Positions 16,680 to 24,979 of a DNA stretch of 64,000 nt are shown piece after piece. Origin of the DNA: Heliomicrobium undosum. Its GTDB lineage: Bacteria > Bacillota > Desulfitobacteriia > Heliobacteriales > Heliobacteriaceae. The stretch's first letter is position 1; each line of letters begins with the position of its first letter. Below the pieces are notes generated by a model. That model searched no databases and was not told the origin of the DNA. It saw only the letters and a list, made by a program, of their open reading frames with translations. The stretch is from assembly GCF_009877425.1 (NCBI RefSeq), contig NZ_WXEY01000007.1, positions 62,001-126,000 of the forward strand, given 5' to 3'. Both the position numbers and the translations under genes were made by a program.

Positions 16680-17060
16680 TCAGGTGCAATACGAATCGAT
16701 CAGTCTAAAGGGGGCATCCTGGCGGTGCGGCATCGCCTGCACCCGGTGCAGCAGTTCCACCCATTCGTCTGCGGAGAGGCGCAAGGAATTTCGCTCCTCC
16801 AACCGCATTTCAATGGCAGACAGGTCCGGTTTGGGAAACTCTTTGTACTTCCAACTGCCCAGGGTGACCGAAAAGGGAGAGTGCTGGGAACCCATGCGGT
16901 AGGTCACGTGGACGAGGTGACCGTTGGGGAGGCGCAGTTCCACCGTCTCATAGCAAGGATGAACATGATTTTGCTCGATGTAGTCATAGAACTGCTCGGG
17001 CAACAAATCGCGGAGAACCGAGGGTTTGCTTTGGAAAAGGCGCTTCCAAAACTCGCGCAT
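16680..17060 (-). CDS. Conserved hypothetical protein, unknown function
   Basis: A 126-residue soluble protein (MREFWKRLFQ start, then LPNGHLVHVTYRMGSQHSPFSVTLGSW). No known domain is recognised. It has no signal peptide. AAGGAAGG lies 6 bases upstream of the ATG at 17060; the earlier ATG at 17066 abuts that site. Its upstream region (17158-17264) is a near copy of the promoter region of the NADH dehydrogenase gene next door, so the two are probably co-regulated. Confidence 0.6.
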   Translation of the reverse strand: MREFWKRLFQSKPSVLRDLLPEQFYDYIEQNHVHPCYETVELRLPNGHLVHVTYRMGSQHSPFSVTLGSWKYKEFPKPDLSAIEMRLEERNSLRLSADEWVELLHRVQAMPHRQDAPFRLIDSYCT

Positions 17061-17157
17061 GTTCATCCTTCCTTTCTCGCGTAATGGGCTTGCGATCACA
17101 AACTGGGATGCATGGAACACTTTGGAATTCGAAAAAATGCTTTTGCCCCACCATAAA

Positions 17158-17264
17158 AATTAAAATCTTCACAAACAGGGGATTTAAAAAGGCCATATTG
17201 GCGTTGTTGTAGAAGGTTTGATCAATATCGCCCTGTTTTTTGTGTATAGATTGATTATAGTGGA
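17158..17264 (-). promoter_or_regulatory. Promoter/leader region, copy A of a duplicated regulatory element
   Basis: On the minus strand a TATAAT (17254-17259) is followed by a leader that matches copy B at 18711-18813 over about 100 bases: GATATTGA, CAAACCTT, CAATATGGCCTTTT, CCCTGTTTGTGA and ATTTTAAT blocks are in the same order and spacing. ATATTG...CAATAT forms a dyad in both copies. It precedes the hypothetical gene starting at 17060. The -35 box is weak. Confidence 0.65.
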
Positions 17265-17354
17265 CACAAGCTTCGAAGCATAATGCAAATTTGGTATATA
17301 GGGTATAAGTTTAAGTTATGGCATTATTTGTGTTTTCCCTGTGGAACGGATGGT

Positions 17355-17391
17355 CATCCATGCTGGTAAAGTCCAGCATGGATGTTTTTTC
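17355..17391 (+). terminator. Terminator hairpin downstream of ndh
   Basis: CATCCATGCTGG / CCAGCATGGATG with a six-base loop and then TTTTTT on the plus strand. The nearest gene ending here is the leftward ndh gene; on its strand the hairpin lacks a T-run, so orientation is puzzling. Confidence 0.6.
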
Positions 17392-17405
17392 GCGTTTCTT
17401 TATGC

Positions 17406-18680
17406 TTATTTACTGCTGAAGATCTGCCTGTAGGCGGTCGGCGTTACATACGCAGAGAGCTTTCCCTTACCGAAGAGGAGCTTCAGATTTCCCAACATCA
17501 ACATGTACCGGATATCGATGATCGCCTTCATCATCATCGCCAACCTGCCATGCAGTTTGACGCCAAAGACCTCTCCTACCGCATCATGGCTGCCGATGGA
17601 AGCCACCGTGCCCTTTATAAAGGGAACAAATTCCTTCAATTCTACATCTTCGCTGCCTCGCACTAATGCGGCTATATTCTCTGCGCACACCGCCGACTGC
17701 AAAATGGCCAGTTGGGCCGTTGGGGGGAAGGGACGTCCGGTGTGCGTGTCGGTTACGACAGAGCAGTCGCCGAGGACGAAGATATTCTCATGGCCGGGCG
17801 CGCGAAGGTCTTTTCCTGCCGGAATCCGGCCGCGAACCGTTTCGAAGTTTTCGTTGCAGACGACCGTATTGCCCTGGACGCCGCCGGTCCAGATGACAGT
17901 GGCTGGCGCGATGCGTTCTTCACCCGCCTCGCTCAGCAGCGTGACCCCCCGGCTGTCGACGGATTGAATTTTGGTCGAGAGGCGGAACTGGACACCCAGG
18001 CTTTCTAGGGAGGCTTTGGCGTACTCTGCCATGGCGGGATCGAATCCGTTCAAAATGTTGGGCGCGCCTTCTACGTTGAGCACCTGAACACGCTGCCGGT
18101 CGATGCCGTGCTGCCGGCAGAGGGCGGGGATCCGTTCAGACAGTTCAGCGGCAAACTCGATGCCGGTAAAACCGGCCCCGCCGACGACGAAGGTCAGATG
18201 CTGCTGTTTTTCTTGCGCTTCTTTATTCCGGGCGAATTCGGCGAAGCGGGCCTCGATGGCGTGGCGGATCCTGCGGGCGCTGTTCATGCTGCGGATGGCG
18301 AGGGCGTGTTCTTTGATCCCGGCGATGCCGAAGGTGGCTGGTTCAAAGCCGAGGGCCATCACCAGGTAATCATAGGCCAACGGTTCTCCGTGGCAGAGTA
18401 CCACGCGCTTCGCCGCTGTCTCGACTTCCATCACCGTGTCTTTGATGAAGCGGACGCGCTCAGAGTCGATGACATCCCTGATCGAAATAGTGATGCGCTC
18501 GTCATCGACGGTTCCGGCGGCCGCCTCATGGAGCCAGGTGGTCAGGTAGTGGTAATTGTGCTTATTGACGAGCACGATTTCGGCCTCATCGCGCCGGAGA
18601 ATTTTTTGCAACCTTCTGGCCGTCAAGATTCCTGCGTAACCGGCGCCCAATATAACAATGCGAGGCTTTTTCGTTTCCAT
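17406..18680 (-). CDS. ndh: Type II NADH dehydrogenase / NAD(P)/FAD-dependent oxidoreductase
   Basis: NDH-2 enzymes are single-chain membrane-associated flavoproteins that pass electrons from NADH to quinone without pumping protons. The 424-residue protein has an N-terminal FAD Rossmann motif (RIVILGAGYAGILTARRL), a second NAD-binding motif (FVVGGAGFTGIEFAAEL, about residue 165), the FAD-contacting NIFVLGDCS block and the PTAQLAILQS region. The ATG at 18680 has GGAGGG upstream. A longer in-frame extension to 18749 exists but lacks a ribosome site. Its promoter region is duplicated in front of the next gene downstream. Confidence 0.87.
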   Translation of the reverse strand: METKKPRIVILGAGYAGILTARRLQKILRRDEAEIVLVNKHNYHYLTTWLHEAAAGTVDDERITISIRDVIDSERVRFIKDTVMEVETAAKRVVLCHGEPLAYDYLVMALGFEPATFGIAGIKEHALAIRSMNSARRIRHAIEARFAEFARNKEAQEKQQHLTFVVGGAGFTGIEFAAELSERIPALCRQHGIDRQRVQVLNVEGAPNILNGFDPAMAEYAKASLESLGVQFRLSTKIQSVDSRGVTLLSEAGEERIAPATVIWTGGVQGNTVVCNENFETVRGRIPAGKDLRAPGHENIFVLGDCSVVTDTHTGRPFPPTAQLAILQSAVCAENIAALVRGSEDVELKEFVPFIKGTVASIGSHDAVGEVFGVKLHGRLAMMMKAIIDIRYMLMLGNLKLLFGKGKLSAYVTPTAYRQIFSSK

Positions 18681-18710
18681 ACACGGTTCCCTCCGATAAA
18701 AAATCGTATT

Positions 18711-18831
18711 AATTAAAATTCTCACAAACAGGGTATTTGAAAAGGCCATATTGACACTTGTACAAGGTTTGGTCAATATCGCCCCGTTCCTGTCTATGGA
18801 ATGATTATAGTGGAGGCCTAGGTATTAGCAA
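18711..18831 (-). promoter_or_regulatory. ndh promoter and leader, copy B of a duplicated regulatory element
   Basis: On the minus strand a -35 box TTGCTA (18826-18831) and -10 box TATAAT (18804-18809) are 16 bases apart. The leader then carries the perfect inverted repeat ATATTGAC / GTCAATAT and the TTTGTGAGAATTTTAAT block shared with copy A at 17158-17264. This suggests a common regulator or RNA structure controlling both genes. Confidence 0.7.
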
Positions 18832-18916
18832 AATGCATATTCGTCATAGATCATATAAATTATAGTAATGACGATGGAAACGAACATCCATGCAGGGCAG
18901 CAACACTGGGCGCCTA

Positions 18917-18967
18917 AAAAAAACGAACATCCGTACTGGACTTGTCCAGTACGGATGTTCGTTTTTT
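18917..18967. terminator. Bidirectional terminator
   Basis: A perfect 17-bp stem (GAACATCCGTACTGGAC and its complement) with a two-base loop is flanked by eight A on the left and six T on the right, so it can act on both strands. It ends the lysR-type gene to its right. Confidence 0.85.
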
Positions 18968-19011
18968 CACGTAAATCAGATTTCGAGGATGAATGCTGAT
19001 CTCCGGGGTTG

Positions 19012-19929
19012 TTATGATGACCGGGGATATTTATTGTTCAACAAAAACGACAAGAATGCCTTTGCAGCGGTCCGCAACGGAACTGTCTTTAAGTGCGCCA
19101 CCCCAACATGGCGCGGAGGGATGACGGTCAGCGGTGTGATTTCATAGAGGGAACCGCCGGCCAGTTCTTCGGAGATGAAGTTTTTAATCACAAAGGCTAC
19201 GCCGAAGTCGATCCGGGCGAAGCGAATCAGTAGTTCGAAGTCGCTCAGTTCGAACTCCGGTTTCAAGGAAAGGTTGTGCTGGGCAAAGATTTTCTCGATG
19301 TAGATACGGGAACTGCTCCCCTTCTCCAGCAGGATCAACGGGGACTCGGTTATTTCCTCCAAGGAGCGCGGCTGTTCGGCCAGGTGTTTGTACTTTTCGC
19401 CGGCGACAAAACAGTCCTGGATCTCAAAGACCTCATGGACGGTCAAATGCTCCGTCGACGATGGGTCGCTGACAACCGGGGAATGGACGAAGCCGATATC
19501 GATCTGGCCTCGTTTCAGCAAACGAATCGTAGCAGGCGTGTTCTCGTTGGTCACATGGATCCGGATACCGGGGTAAGCCTGTTTGAACGTCTTCAGGTGA
19601 GGCGGGAGGAATTGCTTGCAGATCGTATCGCCTGCAGCGATGATGATCTCGCCTTTTTCCAGTTCCTTCACTTGGACGAGCGTCTTCTCGCCGGAGGAAA
19701 TGAAGCTAAAGGCTTGTTCGATATAGGGGAAAAGGAGTTCCCCTTCTTTCGTCAGCTTTACGCCTTTAGGTGTCCGGAAAAAGAGCACGCAACCCAGTTT
19801 TTCCTCCAACTGCTGGATCGAGCGGCTCACAGCCGGTTGGGTTATGTACAACTGTTCTGCCGCTTTCGAGATGCTGCCTTCCTTGGCGACGAGATAAAAG
19901 GCGCGGTAAAGCTCTGTATTAACGAACAT
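19012..19929 (-). CDS. LysR-family transcriptional regulator
   Basis: The 305-residue protein starts with the LysR winged helix-turn-helix (FYLVAKEGSISKAAEQLYITQPAVSRSIQQLEEKLG) and continues with a periplasmic-binding-protein-like co-inducer domain (from about residue 90). Ligand and targets are unknown. It lies next to the ndh region with its paired promoters and could regulate it, but this is only proximity. The bidirectional terminator at 18917 ends it. Confidence 0.9.
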   Translation of the reverse strand: MFVNTELYRAFYLVAKEGSISKAAEQLYITQPAVSRSIQQLEEKLGCVLFFRTPKGVKLTKEGELLFPYIEQAFSFISSGEKTLVQVKELEKGEIIIAAGDTICKQFLPPHLKTFKQAYPGIRIHVTNENTPATIRLLKRGQIDIGFVHSPVVSDPSSTEHLTVHEVFEIQDCFVAGEKYKHLAEQPRSLEEITESPLILLEKGSSSRIYIEKIFAQHNLSLKPEFELSDFELLIRFARIDFGVAFVIKNFISEELAGGSLYEITPLTVIPPRHVGVAHLKTVPLRTAAKAFLSFLLNNKYPRSS

Positions 19930-20042
19930 AGCATTCCTTTCAAACGGTCAAAGGGTTGAGTATGGAACTCTCCTTTTTGACGATTTGCAAGTTCAAACAT
20001 GCGCTCGCAGGCAAGCGCAACTCAGGCGCGCCAACGATTGCG

Positions 20043-20408
20043 TTATTCTTGTCCGTCATCATCGCCGTCAAACTTGCTTTCATGAATGTCCAACGAAGCG
20101 TTCGCCAACTTCGAAAAGACCTTGTTGATGGTCATCATCCGGTTCTCCACTTTTTTCGCTGCGGCGTCGAGGGTAAAGCCTTCATCGAGAAGATCCTGGA
20201 TCAGCAGGATTTTCTTAATGTTCAGATAGTCATACCTGCGAGTAGCTCCCTCGCCTTCTTTAACCGATTCGACAATCCCCTTTTCTTCCCAATAGCGAAT
20301 TTTCCGGGTAGGGACGCCCGTGATTTCCGAAACCTCTCCGATGCCGACGATCAGTTTTTTCAGGAAGTCAAGGTCGAGCAACGGGTCAAAGTTGCCAGTA
20401 CCGCTCAT
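20043..20408 (-). CDS. MerR-family transcriptional regulator
   Basis: A 121-residue protein with an N-terminal MerR-type DNA-binding domain (IGEVSEITGVPTRKIRYWEEKGIVES, about residues 22-47, then the RRYDYLNIKKILLIQDLLDEGFTLDAAAKK wing and helices). The C-terminal part is short and acidic (ESKFDGDDDGQE) with no effector domain or metal-binding cysteines, as in small stand-alone MerR proteins. GGAGGG precedes the ATG. It is separated by about 110 bases from the lysR gene. Confidence 0.85.
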   Translation of the reverse strand: MSGTGNFDPLLDLDFLKKLIVGIGEVSEITGVPTRKIRYWEEKGIVESVKEGEGATRRYDYLNIKKILLIQDLLDEGFTLDAAAKKVENRMMTINKVFSKLANASLDIHESKFDGDDDGQE

Positions 20409-20639
20409 GGTTTTCCCTCCGATACCTTATGTAACGATTTTACATCAAAAGGAGCTCCGTGACAAAGGTCAAGTCTTTACGTTACCATCCCCTTGGTGGC
20501 CCTATTCAGTGGACAGTTTCATGTGCCGGCACCTCAGTCAATGGCTGAATTGGAACAGCGTCTTTTTCTTTCTGGGAGGGGTGTACCTCGTTGCCTCTCG
20601 CTCGTTGGCCAGTTAGGTGGCGCCAACCGGGGGATTGCG

Positions 20640-20747
20640 GTGACCATTTACACCTTCTGCTACCTAATCACTTTTGAATCGCTCAGTCTCCTCTTGGGCA
20701 TGGCGCTCATGCTATCTATTGGGATCAAGGAAGAACCAGCCAATTAA
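20640..20747 (+). CDS. Possible small membrane peptide of holin-like toxin type
   Basis: A 35-residue frame from a GTG encodes one hydrophobic helix with the pattern TFESLSLLLGMALMLSIGI followed by a polar tail KEEPAN. The ExLSLLL start resembles the small holin-like type I toxins of Bacillota. GGGGG lies just upstream and a terminator-like hairpin follows at 20781. The evidence is weak; it may also be a relic. Nothing else is seen between 20409 and 20895. Confidence 0.3.
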   Translation: MTIYTFCYLITFESLSLLLGMALMLSIGIKEEPAN

Positions 20748-20780
20748 TCGTGAGGCGAAATGCCAAATCCGCAATTGTGT

Positions 20781-20827
20781 AGAACCATCTATGCCGGGCA
20801 ACCTCGTCATGGATGGTTCTTTCTTTG
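20781..20827 (+). terminator. Terminator-like hairpin
   Basis: AGAACCATCTATG / CATGGATGGTTCT (one mismatch) followed by TTCTTT. It lies between the small membrane peptide and the HD gene. Confidence 0.6.
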
Positions 20828-20895
20828 CTAAGACAAGTGCGCAACGAAAGGGTATAATAGTAGAGGGAATAACCACATCGAATATGAGGGAAAAC

Positions 20896-21435
20896 ATGGC
20901 CGACTATATTCTGACCTACACCAAGAAGAAGTTCTACCCGCTGGAACCGGCGATGGCGGACATCCACATCGAAGACATCGCCCATTCCTTGTCCCTGATG
21001 ACCCGGGCCAACGGGCATTTCAAGCGTTTCTATTCGGTGGCTCAGCACACCGTCAACTGCTGCAAGGAAGCCCAAAGCCGCGGTTATTCGGAGCGGGTTC
21101 AGTTGGGATGTCTGCTCCACGACGCAAGCGAAAGCTACATCTCAGATTTGACGCGACCGGTCAAGCGGAATCTGCCAGAGTATTTCCGGATCGAAGAAAA
21201 ACTGCAAAGTCTCATCTACCGACGATTTGGCCTTGGCGATCTATCAGAAGCGGAATTAAAACAGATCGAGACGGTCGATGACGCCCTGCTCTTCTGGGAA
21301 TTCCAGGCCTTATTTGATGAACAGATTTTCGATACAGCCCCGGCAAAGACGATGGACCATGACTTTTCCCAGCGGGACTTTACCCATGTGGAGCAGGAGT
21401 TCCTTCACCTTTACCGCCGTTTGACAGGGGGATAG
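20896..21435 (+). CDS. HD-domain phosphohydrolase
   Basis: The 179-residue protein has the HD superfamily metal-binding pattern: His in SVAQHTVNCC, the HD doublet in LLHDASESYISD, and a distal Asp in ETVDDALLFWEF. This arrangement resembles nucleotidase-like HD hydrolases (YfbR/COG1896 type) that dephosphorylate 5'-deoxynucleotides. Substrate is unproven. GAGGG lies 5 bases before the ATG at 20896; an in-frame ATG at 20884 is a less likely start. Confidence 0.8.
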   Translation: MADYILTYTKKKFYPLEPAMADIHIEDIAHSLSLMTRANGHFKRFYSVAQHTVNCCKEAQSRGYSERVQLGCLLHDASESYISDLTRPVKRNLPEYFRIEEKLQSLIYRRFGLGDLSEAELKQIETVDDALLFWEFQALFDEQIFDTAPAKTMDHDFSQRDFTHVEQEFLHLYRRLTGG

Positions 21436-21630
21436 AAGGAAGTGCATTATGATCAAACTGTGCGCGTGAGGAACGTCCCATGCCGGACAGTCGCGGAATT
21501 CTCATGCAGATGGTGCACGCAAGACATTTAATGTAAAAAAAGGAATACCCTGTTAGATGTAGAAGAGTAAAAAATAAAGTGAACCTGAGGTAGATGAGGC
21601 GTATAAGGCGGAACGTAAGGAGGTGCAGCC

Positions 21631-22164
21631 CTGACGAACTTTGTTTATGTAGACCACTCCAACGTGTGGATCGAGGGACAGCGTCTGAGCGCCATAAAAA
21701 AAGGCTATGCCGATACAGGGATAGTCTTTGATACGCAGTGGGTCTATGATTTTGAGGCGTTATTATACGTCGTTGCCGACGGGGAATATGTTCGCGCCAA
21801 ACTATACGCCTCCGAGGCGCCGGGAAGCGGGAGGCAGATGTGGGGAATGGCCGAGAAGTCCCGCTATGCTGTGGAATTGATACCGAGAAGCGCTGCGAAC
21901 AAAGAAAAAGCGGTCGATACGAAAATGATCTGGGACGTCGCCTGGGATATGAAGGGACGCTCGCCCAACCACAACAAGGTCACCATTGTCGCCGGCGACA
22001 AGGACTTCCTGCCGGCTGTCGAGGGTCTCCGGGAAGCCGGTTTCTTCGTCACGGTGGCTTCTTGGGAGCACTCTGCCAGCGGTCAACTCAAGCGCAGGGC
22101 CTCCCGTTTTATCTGTTTGGATGATTTTTTTCATGCTTTGACCTATTATAAGACGACGTCCTAA
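21631..22164 (+). CDS. NYN-domain (PIN-like) putative ribonuclease, apparent CTG start
   Basis: The 177-residue protein has the NYN/LabA pattern: an N-terminal catalytic Asp in FVYVDHSNVWIEGQ, the central VDTKMIWD with a second acidic site, and VAGDKDFLPAVEGLREAG with the third. NYN proteins are PIN-like nucleases acting on RNA. No ATG, GTG or TTG lies upstream of the essential first motif in this frame; the strong AAGGAGGTG at 21617-21625 is followed at normal spacing by CTG at 21631. The first ATG/GTG-type codon (21664) would delete the catalytic Asp, so CTG is the probable start. Confidence 0.75.
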   Translation: MTNFVYVDHSNVWIEGQRLSAIKKGYADTGIVFDTQWVYDFEALLYVVADGEYVRAKLYASEAPGSGRQMWGMAEKSRYAVELIPRSAANKEKAVDTKMIWDVAWDMKGRSPNHNKVTIVAGDKDFLPAVEGLREAGFFVTVASWEHSASGQLKRRASRFICLDDFFHALTYYKTTS

Positions 22165-22180
22165 GGGACCCATTGCCGGA

Positions 22181-22220
22181 AAGCGCACGGAACTTCACGT
22201 TCTTGTGCGCTTACTTTTTT
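22181..22220 (+). terminator. Intrinsic terminator after the NYN gene
   Basis: AAGCGCAC / GTGCGCTT with inner GAAC/GTTC pairing, followed by ACTTTTTTAT. Confidence 0.85.
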
Positions 22221-22289
22221 ATATATTAAAATCTAAATAAGTTTGAATATTCTGATAAAATATTTGCCGGATTTTTTGTATCTCTCCCG

Positions 22290-22412
22290 TTTCTATTGGC
22301 TTTGTCGATTAGAGAGAGCTAAAGGGAGTCTGGCCAGCGCTTGAAAACGATAAGCCTGAAAGATAATTTGAGGCGCGATTCCTCTCAAATGAGAATCGCG
22401 CCTCTTTTTTTA
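22290..22412 (+). ncRNA. Possible small RNA ending in a strong terminator
   Basis: Between the NYN terminator and the next gene a 12-bp stem (GAGGCGCGATTC / GAATCGCGCCTC, 22370-22404) followed by seven T ends a region with no reading frame. Upstream of it GGCTT and TCG (about 22299-22309) can pair with CGA and AAGCC (about 22348-22356), which would enclose a multi-stem core with a CTGGCCAG palindrome. This could be an independent RNA. From 22413 to 22762 the sequence is AT-rich and I see nothing in it. Confidence 0.3.
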
Positions 22413-22762
22413 TGGAAAAAATGGAACTTGATAATAAAAAAATCTTTAAAGGATGTTTTTCGTTACTGAAAAGATGATATTGAGGTTGGATAAAAAATAC
22501 ACCTTTAACTTTTTCAATAACGTTAAAATTGCAAATAAATTACATAGTAACCAATAGCTTTTTAAACATCTTAAAACTTTTTCCGAAAAAATCGTTCTTT
22601 GTCATCAGTTTTGGTTGTTGTAATGAAGTTTAATCCCTATCGTAGTTCTTTTTGTGAAAATTCAATACCTTGTCGCGCTAGTTATAACTCAAAACCAAAA
22701 CAATCACAATATGCAAACCGTAATTCCAATTAATTATGAAAGAAAAAGAAAGGGCGATAAGT

Positions 22763-23293
22763 ATGGACGTTGATGGTAAACCAATAAGATCACTTGATCA
22801 CTATACATTCGGTACTATATATACTCACTATTACCCGAAAATTTACAAGTACATACTAAGGCGGATCGGAAACCCAGATATCGCGAATGATTTGGCGGGT
22901 CAGACCTTTGAGCAGGCATTTATTAAAAAGATAACTTACCATCCCGAAAAAGGAACAGTCTCTTCATGGTTGTATGCGATTGCCCACAATATTGTCGTGG
23001 ATTACAAGCGTAGCGCAAGAAATACCGTTTCCCTTGACGCATTGTCCATCGTGCCCAGCAGCACCGATAAAACCCCGGAAATTATCACCCTTTCCAATGA
23101 GACAACGGCACAGTTAAACAGGGCATTGTCAAAACTATCTGAACGAGAGCGAAAGGTCGTTACCCTGAAGTATGTGTCTGGACTGGCCAACCGGAAAATT
23201 GCACGGATGATGAATCTATCAGACCAAAATGTCGGCGTTATTTTATTCCGCACACTGCGTAAGCTACGAAGAATCATGGAAAAAAGCGATTAA
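22763..23293 (+). CDS. ECF-type RNA polymerase sigma factor
   Basis: The 176-residue protein has region 2 (YTHYYPKIYKYILRRIGNPDIANDLAGQTFEQAF, then the WLYAIAHNIVVDYKR helix) and region 4 (LSKLSERERKVVTLKYVSGLANRKIARMMNLSDQNVGVILFRTLRKLR). It is a sigma-70 factor of the extracytoplasmic-function size. No anti-sigma gene is adjacent, so its signal is unknown. I use the ATG at 22763, which has GAAAGGG upstream, rather than the in-frame ATG at 22736. Confidence 0.88.
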   Translation: MDVDGKPIRSLDHYTFGTIYTHYYPKIYKYILRRIGNPDIANDLAGQTFEQAFIKKITYHPEKGTVSSWLYAIAHNIVVDYKRSARNTVSLDALSIVPSSTDKTPEIITLSNETTAQLNRALSKLSERERKVVTLKYVSGLANRKIARMMNLSDQNVGVILFRTLRKLRRIMEKSD

Positions 23294-23305
23294 TCTTGTT
23301 CGCAA

Positions 23306-23342
23306 AAAGCCGGTAGGCCGTCGGCGTCCTCCGGCTTTATTG
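23306..23342 (+). terminator. Terminator-like hairpin after the sigma factor gene
   Basis: AAAGCCGG / CCGGCTTT with a 17-base loop that itself has a GGC/GCC pairing; the T-run is short (ATTGC). Confidence 0.6.
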
Positions 23343-23466
23343 CGATGCAAAAGCATCGTCGATCTGTGATTCTCTGAAAAAAGTTTTTCATGCAAGAAGG
23401 AAAAATCAAATATATATCGAAAGTAGTAATCGTTAGCTATTACATAATAAAGGGAGGAACAACATC

Positions 23467-24015
23467 ATGAAAAAGTTCGTCTGTGTGATCTGCGGGTATG
23501 TCCATGAAGGGGATGCCGCTCCTGAATTTTGCCCCACCTGCAAGGCCCCGGCCAGCAAGTTTGAGGAAAAAGCCGCCGGCGCGCTGAAGTGGGCCGACGA
23601 GCACCGGATCGGTGTTGCCGCCGGCGTCGATGCCCAGGTGGTAGAAGGCCTGAAAATGAACTTCGTCGGCGAGTGCACCGAAGTGGGCATGTACCTGGCC
23701 ATGAGCCGTCAGGCTGACCGGGAAGGCTTCCCCGAAGTGGCCGAGGCCTACAAGCGGATCGCCTTTGAAGAAGCGGAGCACGCCGCCAAGTTCGCCGAGC
23801 TGCTGGGCGAAGTCGTCTTCCCCTCCACGAAGAAGAACCTGGAACTCCGCGTGGAAGCCGAGTATGGCGCATGCCAAGGCAAACTCGACCTGGCGAAGCG
23901 GGCGAAAGAACTGGGCCTCGACGCCATCCATGACACTGTCCACGAGATGTGCAAGGACGAAGCCCGCCACGGCGCCGCCTTCAAAGGCCTGCTGGATCGC
24001 TGCTTCGGGAAGTAA
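23467..24015 (+). CDS. Rubrerythrin with N-terminal rubredoxin domain
   Basis: The 182-residue protein has an N-terminal rubredoxin knuckle pair ([10 protein letters not shown] and CPTCKAP) and then a four-helix ferritin-like diiron domain with the ligands [18 protein letters not shown] and KDEARHG. The domain order is that of 'reverse' rubrerythrins, which reduce hydrogen peroxide in anaerobes using electrons passed through the rubredoxin iron. GGGAGGAACAACATC precedes the ATG. It appears monocistronic, ending in a strong terminator. Confidence 0.93.
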   Translation: MKKFVCVICGYVHEGDAAPEFCPTCKAPASKFEEKAAGALKWADEHRIGVAAGVDAQVVEGLKMNFVGECTEVGMYLAMSRQADREGFPEVAEAYKRIAFEEAEHAAKFAELLGEVVFPSTKKNLELRVEAEYGACQGKLDLAKRAKELGLDAIHDTVHEMCKDEARHGAAFKGLLDRCFGK

Positions 24016-24033
24016 TCATACTAGCGAAAGGAA

Positions 24034-24080
24034 GAGGGACCAAGCCCGGTTGCAAAACCGAGGCCGGGTCCCTCTTTTTT
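24034..24080 (+). terminator. Intrinsic terminator after rubrerythrin gene
   Basis: GAGGGAC / GTCCCTC plus inner CCCGG/CCGGG pairing, followed by six T. Confidence 0.9.
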
Positions 24081-24090
24081 GATATGGAAG

Positions 24091-24131
24091 AGGTCGGATT
24101 CACCTGATAGCGGTGGAGCCGACCTTTTTTG
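24091..24131 (+). terminator. Second terminator hairpin in tandem
   Basis: AGGTCGG / CCGACCT with inner CACC/GGTG pairing, followed by six T, only 11 bases after the previous terminator. The two hairpins share no arm sequence. Confidence 0.75.
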
Positions 24132-24320
24132 CATGATAGCTTATAAAAAAGAATGGGTTTGAAATGATTTCTTGCCCTAGACGTATTAACAATTGGGTTG
24201 CATGAAAAAAATTCCAATTATGGATAAATGGAGGTGGTAGGTCGGCATTAAGAGTGTTTTATCTGCTTAACTGGGTTTCTTAGCAGATCGATCGTAAACA
24301 AAAAACGATGGAGGATGATG

Positions 24321-24941
24321 ATGGTGAGCCAGTACTCTGTGGTGTTCAAAAACAATTCTTCGAATTTCGGGACTGTGTGCCTCTATCAGACTTGTCCGGA
24401 ACTGGATGCTGACGTCATGTCCCTGGCCTGGTTTTCCAAGTCCGCTCATCCCACGACCAAATTGACCTTCAAATGGGATATCAAGTACAGCTTCATCTGG
24501 GATGAAACCGGCGTTCTGGTGCCGGGCGTCGTCTTCGACGCTTCTCAGACCTGGGATGCAGACTTGTCCAACAACAATGCAATCACCTTCACCAAGCAGA
24601 ACGGCGCCTACACCTTTAAGGATCTCGTCCGGGGAGAAAAGGACGGCATGTTGCAGATCACGGAGGACTACACGGTCCCTGTCAAGCAAGCTGCCGTCGG
24701 CATCGGCATGTCCGGGGCCGGAACCTTCGTGAAGCAGGCCCAGCCGAACATGACGCTGTTCTTCAAGCCCCATCCGGAATACTGGATCACCTTCGGCAAC
24801 TATGTCCAAGGTCAAGTCCTTGACGTGACGGAGATCACCAACAAGGCCAAGATCGAGTTCGGTCCCGGCATTTACCAGATGGTCGCCGTTCTGAAAGACG
24901 ACAACTCCTGGGAAATCACCGATAATACGGGAGCGCTTTGA
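24321..24941 (+). CDS. RhiA-like protein, first tandem copy
   Basis: The 206-residue protein has no signal peptide and a beta-rich look. It resembles, from memory, RhiA-type proteins first described in rhizobia: the opening QYSVVFKNNSSNFG, the VMSLAWFSK block, YSFIWDETG, FDASQTWDAD, VGIGMSGAGTFVKQAQPNM and HPEYWITFGNY. Their function is not established; in rhizobia expression is quorum-controlled. The ATG at 24321 is spaced correctly from GGAGG at 24310. The next gene, 38 bases downstream, encodes a close paralogue (about three quarters identical by eye). Confidence 0.6.
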   Translation: MVSQYSVVFKNNSSNFGTVCLYQTCPELDADVMSLAWFSKSAHPTTKLTFKWDIKYSFIWDETGVLVPGVVFDASQTWDADLSNNNAITFTKQNGAYTFKDLVRGEKDGMLQITEDYTVPVKQAAVGIGMSGAGTFVKQAQPNMTLFFKPHPEYWITFGNYVQGQVLDVTEITNKAKIEFGPGIYQMVAVLKDDNSWEITDNTGAL

Positions 24942-24979
24942 TCGGGATTGAACAGTAAAATATCGGGAGGTTGATTCTC

